A stretch of DNA of 64,000 bases from Methanomassiliicoccus sp. (GTDB lineage: Archaea; Thermoplasmatota; Thermoplasmata; Methanomassiliicoccales; Methanomassiliicoccaceae), in the NCBI GenBank assembly GCA_012719175.1, contig JAAYAX010000011.1:124001-188000 (forward strand), in the 5' to 3' direction. A program made the position numbers and the translations under genes. Within the stretch, counting starts at the first letter, position 1. Every line of letters begins with the position of its first letter. Positions 58,357 to 64,000 of this stretch are shown piece by piece. Below the pieces are notes generated by a model. It was given only the letters and a program-made list of their open reading frames with translations. It did not search any database and had not been told where the DNA came from.

Positions 58357-59076
58357 ATGCCCGCCATCCTCGTGCAGGACCTGAGAAAGAAGTATGCGGC
58401 CGTCAACGCTTTGGACGGGGTCAATTTCACCGTCCCCAAAGGCACGTTCTTCGGATGTTTCGGTCCCAACGGAGCCGGCAAGTCTACCCTTCTGAAGGTC
58501 CTCACCGGGCAGATACCACAGACCAGTGGCAGCGCCCAGGTACTGGGCCTTGAGGTCCGGGACCATGGCGTTAGGGTGCGAGAGATGATAGGCATAGTTC
58601 CAGAGGTGGAATCACCACCCAGCTACCTTACCGCCTACGAGTTCCTGTACTTCGTGGCTCAGGTCCGGAAGATCGACGATATCGAGAAAAGAATCGACAG
58701 GTGGCTGAGCTTCTTCGATCTGGAGGAGACGAAGGGGACGCTGTGCAAGGACCTCTCCAAGGGTATGCGCCAGAAGGTCATGCTATCGGCGGCGTTCATC
58801 CACGAGCCCGAACTATTGTTCCTCGACGAGCCTTTCGTGAACCTTGATCCCATATACCAGCACAAGCTCAAGGAATACCTGCTGGAGCTGAGGGGGCAGG
58901 GGCGTACCATCTTCCTTTGCTCCCATATCCTGGAGATGGCTCAGAAGCTATGCCAGGAGATGGTGATACTCAACCGCGGAAAGGTCGTGGCCAGCGGTCG
59001 CGTGGAGGACCTGACGGTGAACGAGGACCTGGAATCGCTGTTCCTGCGCATGGTGAGCGAGGATGCATCTACTTAA
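58357..59076 (+). CDS. ABC transporter ATPase
   Basis: A 239-residue ATPase of the ABC-2/drug-export type. Walker A is GPNGAGKS (36-43), the signature is LSKGMRQKV, Walker B is LLFLDEPFVNLDP, and the switch His is in CSHILEMAQ. The start ATG 58357 follows GGAACG. The gene overlaps the permease start by 14 bases. Confidence 0.93.
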   Translation: MPAILVQDLRKKYAAVNALDGVNFTVPKGTFFGCFGPNGAGKSTLLKVLTGQIPQTSGSAQVLGLEVRDHGVRVREMIGIVPEVESPPSYLTAYEFLYFVAQVRKIDDIEKRIDRWLSFFDLEETKGTLCKDLSKGMRQKVMLSAAFIHEPELLFLDEPFVNLDPIYQHKLKEYLLELRGQGRTIFLCSHILEMAQKLCQEMVILNRGKVVASGRVEDLTVNEDLESLFLRMVSEDAST

Positions 59077-60529
59077 GCTGATGCTGCGGGAGGAGTACCG
59101 CCTTCATGTTTCCTACTCCTCGGCCCGCATGTTCGTGGCCATACCCGTGTTCGTCTTCGCCATAGCGCTGGTGATGTCCCTTACCTTGACCAACATCCAG
59201 AGCACCATCGGGCTGAAGGACCTCATCACGAATCTCAATGCCGGCGTCTTCCTTTACGGCATCAGCGTGGGGACCATCGGGTTCATGGGCCGGACCTACG
59301 TTGAACGGCGGCAGGGCAAGAACAACTATATCGTGGCCATGCCCGCCCTCCTCCCCATGTCCTACTCCTCGACCTTCCTGGGCATGTTCCTCAGGGATGT
59401 CCTCTTCTACCTCGCGCTCATGTTGGGGCCGGCCTTCCTGGGCCTTATCACCGCGGCCGCGATCGTCCCCTACTCCATGATATCTGTGGCCTCCGTGTGC
59501 ACCACCATGGTCCTCTCCTTCATGTTCGGCATCTCCCTCAGCTTCGCCATCTCCGTCATAGGCTCCCGGGACCGCATCGCCTTCGCGGTGCTGGTGATCG
59601 CCTTCCTGGCCCTGCTCATCGGGTTCGGTGGGCTCCACCTCTACGGGATGGAGGCCATCCTGCCGTCCATCGGGTTCCAGATGTCGCTTCCACCGTTCGG
59701 ATACGACCTGGGTACGGCCTTCTCCTTCCTCGTACTGACCATATGCGCCTTCGTGGGCTTCACGGCCTTGGCGGTGCTGTGCGTTGCCGAGTCCTATGAG
59801 GGGGAGGCGAAGAAGAAGGTGGCACAGAGCGTCATCCTTCCGTCCTATAACAAGCGTTTCGCCTTCGCCCGCTCCTACCAGCCTATCCTGGCCAAGGAGT
59901 TCGTGGACCTGAAGAGGAGCGGCACCTTAGGCAAGATGGTGTTCACCTTCATCGCTCCCCTGGCCTTCCTCAGCTTCACCACCTGGTACGTGAACAACGG
60001 TCTCAACGTCCCTGTGGGCTTCAACCTCGTGTTCTACGCCGCCATGGTGGGGTTCTTCGGGGTGATGCTCTACTCCTGGCTGACCAACATGGACGTCGTC
60101 GACTACTACGAGACCATGCCGGTCAGCGTGCCCAAGGTCATCCGCGCGAAGCTGATGATGTACCTGTTCCTCACCACCGGGATATCCACCGCTTTCGTCC
60201 TCATGATAGCATTCCTCAACGACGAGACCAGGCTACTGTGGCTAGCCCTACCCGTGCTGTACGTCACATCGGCCTATATGGTGGTGTCCATTTCCCACCT
60301 CACCGGGTTGCACCCTAACTCCTTCCTGTTCAATCCCGACGTACTGCTCAAGTTCTCTCTCATCTCGTTACTTCCTGACATCTGCCTCACCATCCTCTCG
60401 TTCTCCGTGGACCGGGACCCGGTGGTGTCCATCGCGGCCATCATAATGGTTTTGGGCTTCCTGCTCTTGGTGACCTTCCTGTTGCTCAAGAGGTTGGACA
60501 GGAAGTGGTCTAACACAGGATTTAATTGA
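59063..60529 (+). CDS. ABC-2-type permease
   Basis: A 488-residue membrane protein with about ten to twelve helices, permease partner of the ATPase just before. It starts at ATG/GTG within the end of the ATPase gene (MHLLKLMLREEYRLHVSY). Recognisable parts are AIVPYSMISVASVCTTMVLSFMFG and the last helices before LLKRLDRKW. It probably exports a lipid, peptide or drug. The substrate is unknown. Confidence 0.85.
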   Translation: MHLLKLMLREEYRLHVSYSSARMFVAIPVFVFAIALVMSLTLTNIQSTIGLKDLITNLNAGVFLYGISVGTIGFMGRTYVERRQGKNNYIVAMPALLPMSYSSTFLGMFLRDVLFYLALMLGPAFLGLITAAAIVPYSMISVASVCTTMVLSFMFGISLSFAISVIGSRDRIAFAVLVIAFLALLIGFGGLHLYGMEAILPSIGFQMSLPPFGYDLGTAFSFLVLTICAFVGFTALAVLCVAESYEGEAKKKVAQSVILPSYNKRFAFARSYQPILAKEFVDLKRSGTLGKMVFTFIAPLAFLSFTTWYVNNGLNVPVGFNLVFYAAMVGFFGVMLYSWLTNMDVVDYYETMPVSVPKVIRAKLMMYLFLTTGISTAFVLMIAFLNDETRLLWLALPVLYVTSAYMVVSISHLTGLHPNSFLFNPDVLLKFSLISLLPDICLTILSFSVDRDPVVSIAAIIMVLGFLLLVTFLLLKRLDRKWSNTGFN

Positions 60530-60551
60530 GCGGAGGTCGTCATAGGCTGAA

Positions 60552-61106
60552 ATGGACATCGGATTCGTCGCCAGAAAAGCAGTGCACATATCCGCCCCCT
60601 TGTTCCTGGTTTACTACTTCCTTCCCACACCTCTGTGGCCTGGCGGGATATCGCGCGAGTCCGGCCTGCTGCTCGCCCTGGCCCTGGCGATGGCCTTCGA
60701 GCTATCCCGCCTAGTGCTGGGGTTCCGGGTCCTGGGCATGCGGGAGTACGAGGCGGATCAGATGTCGGCGGGGGCGTGGGCGGCCATCGCCCTGACCTTC
60801 GCCTTTATCTTCTTCCCACTGGAGATGGCCGCGCCGGTCATCATAGGAATGGCTCTGGTCGACCCCGTGATAAGTGTTGTCAGAAATACCAGATGGTATC
60901 CCTGGCTGCCCTACCTGATCCACGCAGCCATCATGATAACGGTGCTATCGCTCCTCCTTCAGCTGGATCTGAGGATCGTGCTAGTGTCGCTGGCAACGTC
61001 GGCCGTGGCCATCGCCGCCGAGGGCATCAAAACAAGGTATGTGGACGACGACTTCCTGATGATCGCGCTGCCGCTGATCGGCATGGCGGTCCTTCTCAGT
61101 GTCTAA
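60552..61106 (+). CDS. SEC59/DGK1-type polyprenol kinase-like membrane protein
   Basis: A 184-residue membrane protein with about six helices. It begins ARKAVHISAPLFLVYY, the RKxxH line of dolichol kinases and phytol kinases, and ends AEGIKTRYVDDDFLMIALPLIG, the conserved acidic end of the same family. It probably phosphorylates a polyprenol or another isoprenoid alcohol using CTP. The whole protein is shorter than eukaryotic SEC59 but normal for archaea. It begins 22 bases after the ABC permease. Confidence 0.82.
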   Translation: MDIGFVARKAVHISAPLFLVYYFLPTPLWPGGISRESGLLLALALAMAFELSRLVLGFRVLGMREYEADQMSAGAWAAIALTFAFIFFPLEMAAPVIIGMALVDPVISVVRNTRWYPWLPYLIHAAIMITVLSLLLQLDLRIVLVSLATSAVAIAAEGIKTRYVDDDFLMIALPLIGMAVLLSV

Positions 61107-61285
61107 TCCTTCTTTTGCTTGCGCCATACGACAGTGCCGAAGAAGCCCTTCTTGGGGTAACGGTCGTAGTGCTTGATGAAAGGCTGGTAGGGTCCCTCGC
61201 ACTCCTTGAGGGCCTGCTCCTCACTATCAAAGACCTTGCCGTTCCAAGCGCATTGATACTTAACATCACTGGGCTTTTTAGCCAT
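61103..61285 (-). CDS. Small protein, 60 residues
   Basis: A 60-residue protein starting MAKKPSDVKYQCAWNGKVFD at ATG 61285, with a two-cysteine head (QCAWNG, KECEGP) and a basic aromatic tail (FFGTVVWRKQKK). It overlaps the end of the converging polyprenol-kinase-like gene by four bases. The YQCAWNGKVFDSEEQA pattern recalls small zinc or ribosome-associated proteins, but I cannot name it. Its start is 120 bases from the ArsR-like regulator gene, which runs the other way. Confidence 0.65.
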   Translation of the reverse strand: MAKKPSDVKYQCAWNGKVFDSEEQALKECEGPYQPFIKHYDRYPKKGFFGTVVWRKQKKD

Positions 61286-61341
61286 CGGGACGTGTAAATC
61301 AACCGCGGTAGATAACCTTTGAGGTCGTACCTTTCCCCCCG

Positions 61342-61355
61342 GGGGCATATGCCCC
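61342..61355. promoter_or_regulatory. 14-base perfect palindrome, candidate operator
   Basis: GGGGCATATGCCCC is a perfect palindrome 19 bases before the TATA box of the ArsR-like regulator gene and 56 bases before the small gene that points left. A site of this symmetry is what a dimeric winged-helix regulator would bind. Confidence 0.45.
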
Positions 61356-61374
61356 TAGAATGTGGCGGTAGTCC

Positions 61375-61382
61375 TTTATATT
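61375..61382 (+). promoter_or_regulatory. TATA box of the ArsR-like gene
   Basis: TTTATATT lies 24-31 bases before ATG 61406, the spacing of a leaderless transcript. Confidence 0.55.
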
Positions 61383-61405
61383 CATACAAACTAATCAGGT
61401 CGTCT

Positions 61406-61903
61406 ATGAACAGAATCAAGGTTATCAACGAGCCATCGGAACTTGTACCGATGCTGCGGGCTGTTGATACCCAGATAAAGAGAGAGGTCCTCAAGGAAGT
61501 TACTTTGGAGTGGAGGACCACCAAGGAGATCGAGGCCAAGTTCGGGGAAGAAGGGTCGAACGCTTTGAAGTTCTTTGAAAAGATGAAGCTCGTGGAGACC
61601 CGCTGGCAATCTACGAGCGGGTCCTTCCCGGAAAAGGCCTACCATACCTATTACACCTCTTTTCATATTAACGCCTCCTGGCCTGTTTATGAGATCTCTG
61701 ACGTCCTTGCTGCCGCCATGATGCCGGAGGACGAGTTCGAGAAGCTGGAGAAGCAGATATTCAAAGAGGTCGGGCCCGAGGGGCGCTTCGCCGGGGATAT
61801 CGCCGAGAAGCTGGGCATAACATCCACTATGCTTCGCAGCCTGGTCAAACGCTCTGTGCGCCTGGACTACCGCGGGCACCGCATTGAACGCCTCAAGGAG
61901 TAA
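61406..61903 (+). CDS. ArsR-like winged-helix regulator with two HTH units
   Basis: A 165-residue regulator. The N-terminal part (about 18-60) is an ArsR-like winged helix (IKREVLKEVTLEWRTTKEIEAKF in parts), and the C-terminal part (about 128-165) holds a second helix-turn-helix (GRFAGDIAEKLGITSTMLRSLVKRS). The middle has aromatic residues (YHTYYTSFHINASW) that could bind a ligand. ATG 61406 is supported by the TATA box; the frame extends upstream across it. The Trm56 gene follows 8 bases later. Regulation of itself and of the following genes by the upstream palindrome is inferred. Confidence 0.82.
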   Translation: MNRIKVINEPSELVPMLRAVDTQIKREVLKEVTLEWRTTKEIEAKFGEEGSNALKFFEKMKLVETRWQSTSGSFPEKAYHTYYTSFHINASWPVYEISDVLAAAMMPEDEFEKLEKQIFKEVGPEGRFAGDIAEKLGITSTMLRSLVKRSVRLDYRGHRIERLKE

Positions 61904-61911
61904 AGGTTCCG

Positions 61912-62436
61912 ATGACCGAGATCTATATCCTTAGGCTCGGCCATCGCCCGGAGAGGGACAAGCGGGTCACCACCCACGTGGCCCTGACCGCGCGCGCCTT
62001 CGGTGCCCAAGGGATCTATGTCTCCACCCGCGACGAGGAACTGGAGCGGAGCGTGAGATCGGTGGTCAAGCGTTTCGGAGGGGACTTCTGCATCACCACC
62101 GGGGTTAAGTGGAAGGAGCTGCTGCGCAACTTCGAGGGTACAATGGTCCACCTCACCATGTACGGCACTCACATCGACGACGCCCTCCCCCATATACGCA
62201 ACGCGATGACCGAGAGATTGCTCATCGTGGTGGGAGCGGAGAAGGTACCCCCGGAGGTATATCAGGCCGCCACCTTCAACGTCGGCATGGGAAACCAGCC
62301 GCACTCCGAGGTCGCCGCCCTGGCAGTTTTCCTGGACCGCCTCAAGCAAGGGGAGGGGCTCAGGGCCGATTTCCAGGGGCACATGAAGGTGATCCCCTGC
62401 GCACGGGGGAAGAAGGTTGTCACCGATACCGAATGA
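61912..62436 (+). CDS. trm56: tRNA (cytidine(56)-2'-O)-methyltransferase
   Basis: A 174-residue SPOUT-fold enzyme, unique to archaea, that methylates the ribose of C56 in the T-loop of tRNAs. The N-terminal line YILRLGHRPERDKRVTTHVAL is diagnostic, as are TVHLTMYG-like MVHLTMYGTHIDD and the knot region VVGAEKVPPEVYQ with NVGMGNQPHSEVAALAVFL. It has no PIN-like extension and is of normal length. It is the second gene of the operon and overlaps the HD gene by 20 bases. Confidence 0.95.
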   Translation: MTEIYILRLGHRPERDKRVTTHVALTARAFGAQGIYVSTRDEELERSVRSVVKRFGGDFCITTGVKWKELLRNFEGTMVHLTMYGTHIDDALPHIRNAMTERLLIVVGAEKVPPEVYQAATFNVGMGNQPHSEVAALAVFLDRLKQGEGLRADFQGHMKVIPCARGKKVVTDTE

Positions 62437-63016
62437 GCAACAGTGCCTCGATCTTCTCAGGGCCCAGGGGACGACCGACAGGGTGATGAAGCACGTGTGC
62501 ACGGTCACCCGGTTGGCCGTGGCCATAGCCCGGAGCTGCAGAGCCGATATGGACCTGGTCCGGGCGGGGGCGTTGCTACACGATATCGGAAGGTCGAGGA
62601 CGCACGGCATCCAGCACGGTGTGGTGGGGGAAGATATCGCCCGTTCCTTGTCGCTTCCGGAACCTCTTGTCCTGATCATCCGCAAGCACGTGGGCGCCGG
62701 GATCCTGCCGGGGGAGGCCGTAGCGCTGGGGCTGCCGGACCGGGACTACATGCCTTCGACGTTGGAGGAGAAGATCGTGTGCCACGCCGACAACCTGGTG
62801 GGGGATGATCGCTACTTATCCTCCCAAGAATCGTACCAGGACTTCCTACGCAAGGGGTTGGACGATGCCGGGAGGAGGATGTTGGACATGCATCGGGAGC
62901 TCTCCGAGGTGTGTGGCGGGGACATAAACAAGATCGTTCTGGAGCTTACGTCCACAGCAGAACATGGCCCGTGCTCGAAATATCTGGAGATGAGGATACA
63001 GAAATGGTCCGAGTGA
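62417..63016 (+). CDS. HD-domain protein (TIGR00295 type)
   Basis: A 199-residue metal-dependent phosphohydrolase-like protein. The HD ligands are visible: His in KHVCTV, HD in LLHDIGR, His in IQHGVVG, and Asp in CHADNLV. The start is TTG 62417 within the end of trm56; GGGGGAAGAAGG upstream is a good binding site. The next methionine (MKHVCTV) would cut the first metal-ligand helix. The family is often beside Trm56 in archaea and may act on nucleotides. Confidence 0.88.
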   Translation: MSPIPNEQQCLDLLRAQGTTDRVMKHVCTVTRLAVAIARSCRADMDLVRAGALLHDIGRSRTHGIQHGVVGEDIARSLSLPEPLVLIIRKHVGAGILPGEAVALGLPDRDYMPSTLEEKIVCHADNLVGDDRYLSSQESYQDFLRKGLDDAGRRMLDMHRELSEVCGGDINKIVLELTSTAEHGPCSKYLEMRIQKWSE

Positions 63017-63127
63017 ACCGCTAACCGTTCCAAATATATTCAAGGTCGGGACATATCAACGGCAACCCTCGGTCCCGGTAACGAGAAAAACGCTCTCCCT
63101 TTGGGGAAGCCCGTCCGAAGGAGAAGC

Positions 63128-63391
63128 TCAGATCTTGGCGGCCGGCTTCTTCGTGGTGACCCTCTTGGGGAAGTACTTCAACAAGATGATGTCGCCTACC
63201 GACTGGATCCATCGGAAGGGAACGTTCACGGCCCTTGACTCTTCGACCAACAAGGGGTTTGTCTCGCTGACGAACAAACCATCCACACGCTTGTTCTCGA
63301 GATCTATAACGAGGTTGTTGACGTTTCCCAAGAATATCCCGTTCGACGTGTAGACCTGCAATCCGATCAGTTCAGACGCTTCCTCTAGCAT
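63128..63391 (-). CDS. PRC-barrel domain protein
   Basis: An 87-residue single PRC-barrel, an all-beta fold. Typical lines are LIGLQVYTSNGIFLGNVNNLVID and VPFRWIQSVGDIILLK. Archaeal PRC-barrel proteins include cell-division factors (CdpB type) and RNA-processing proteins (RimM-like domains). This one is a free single domain. Start ATG 63391; the basic tail (KRVTTKKPAAK) may bind nucleic acid or membrane. Confidence 0.88.
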   Translation of the reverse strand: MLEEASELIGLQVYTSNGIFLGNVNNLVIDLENKRVDGLFVSETNPLLVEESRAVNVPFRWIQSVGDIILLKYFPKRVTTKKPAAKI

Positions 63392-63566
63392 GAGTCATCC
63401 CATCGTGGTATCCTCTTCCTCATTTTAATAGCTTATGTACCCATAACGCTGCTGGAAGAGTAAGACCCTCCGTTTTTTTGATAACCTGACCTTGTTTTGG
63501 AAATGTATTTATGACAGAAATCGTAATACGGTTTTTCATATTATTTGCATAACCGATGGTGGACAC

Positions 63567-63962
63567 ATGGATGATCTTGATGAGATAAGGGAGAGGAAGA
63601 GGCAGGAACTGATGAGAGAGGCAGAGGCTGTCGAGGATTGGCCCTCGCAGCCCATGGATGTCAGTGACGCCTCCTTCAACGACTTCATAAAAAGATACAG
63701 AGTGGTGCTCGTGGACTGCTGGGCCCCGTGGTGCGGACCGTGCCGCATGGTGGCGCCGATTATCGACGCCCTGGCCCATGAACTGAAAGGGAAGATAGCA
63801 TTCGGCAAGCTCAACACCGACCTGAACCCCCGGACCTCCATGCGGTTCCAGATCGAGGCCATACCCACGATGCTTGTGTTCAAGGACGAGGAGATGGTGG
63901 ACAGGATAGTGGGGGCCAAGCCCAAGGACGACCTCGCCAGACGCCTTAAGGCGTTCCTCTGA
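63567..63962 (+). CDS. trxA: Thioredoxin with N-terminal helix extension
   Basis: A 131-residue thioredoxin. The redox-active site is WCGPC (residues 55-59) in VVLVDCWAPWCGPC, the cis-proline is in IEAIPTMLVFK, and the end KDDLARRLKAFL is complete. The first 30 residues (MDDLDEIRERKRQELMREAEAVED) form an extra charged helix not found in ordinary thioredoxins. ATG 63567 follows GGTGG. It could reduce MsrA and other disulfides. The gene has a poly-T stretch (63473-63479) upstream. Confidence 0.94.
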   Translation: MDDLDEIRERKRQELMREAEAVEDWPSQPMDVSDASFNDFIKRYRVVLVDCWAPWCGPCRMVAPIIDALAHELKGKIAFGKLNTDLNPRTSMRFQIEAIPTMLVFKDEEMVDRIVGAKPKDDLARRLKAFL

Positions 63963-64000
63963 GGAAACCCCTTCAATTTCTACATATCGGTCTGCGGAGG

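Noticed and set aside
63473-63479. Seven-T run read as a terminator on the plus strand
   Set aside because: No plus-strand gene ends before it within 450 bases; it is more likely part of the thioredoxin gene's AT-rich upstream region.
1-64000. CRISPR arrays, insertion sequences, rRNA genes or hydrogenase maturation genes
   Set aside because: None seen: no evenly spaced repeats, no transposase-like frames, no rRNA-like segments and no hyp-type proteins.

Overview
This window is a GC-rich stretch of an archaeal chromosome. The archaeal signs are a deoxyhypusine synthase-family gene, a tRNA C56 2'-O-methyltransferase (Trm56), an archaeal-type Lhr helicase, a Bat-type HTH regulator, TATA boxes about 25-30 bases before many starts (several genes look leaderless), poly-T terminators, and two tRNA genes with short introns in the archaeal bulge-helix-bulge (BHB) form. 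An ech operon in the Methanosarcina order, an HdrD-like protein and the overall protein style suggest an anaerobic euryarchaeon, possibly of the Thermoplasmatota/Methanomassiliicoccales group. That placement is inference: no mcr, mtr or rRNA gene is present to prove it.

Layout. 0-4.7 kb holds a coiled-coil KaiC/RecA-like ATPase, a 56-residue protein, a deoxyhypusine synthase-family enzyme and a DUF531 protein. 4.8-8.1 kb is a four-gene surface system: a TasA/camelysin-like secreted protein with a SipW-type signal, a SipW-like signal peptidase, a second probable substrate, and a membrane protein with a TasA-like outer part and a cytoplasmic winged helix. 8.1-13.8 kb is housekeeping (purM, rlmE, FAH-family, Lhr). 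13.9-29.9 kb is the energy region: an HdrD-like iron-sulfur protein, a ferritin-like protein, a seven-gene Hyf-like complex whose large subunit lacks the [NiFe] cysteines (an Ehr-type complex), two universal stress proteins read the other way, and a complete echABCDEF operon whose large subunit keeps all four [NiFe] cysteines.

29.9-48.8 kb is accessory and mixed: a rhodanese with a degenerate ABC-type ATPase, an AT-rich stretch, a NYN protein with three LOTUS/OST-HTH domains, small membrane proteins, an aldo/keto reductase, surface proteins, a CBS/MscS pair, a flavodoxin, a FAD oxidoreductase, a membrane-anchored PHP protein and a Bat-like regulator. 48.8-64 kb carries an FtsX-type ABC exporter, a CaCA antiporter, tRNA(CAU) and tRNA-Asn, msrA, a LemA/TPM pair, a second ABC exporter, a polyprenol-kinase-like protein, an ArsR-like regulator with Trm56 and an HD protein, a PRC-barrel protein and a thioredoxin.

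How they work together. Ech would couple ferredoxin oxidation or reduction to H2 and ion movement. The Ehr-type complex next door has the membrane arm and Fe-S wiring but no [NiFe] site, so it should pass electrons to or from something other than H2; the HdrD-like protein is a natural but unproven partner. No hydrogenase maturation genes, CRISPR array, insertion sequence or rRNA operon was seen. All calls come from reading sequence and motifs by eye; no database search or structure prediction was run.
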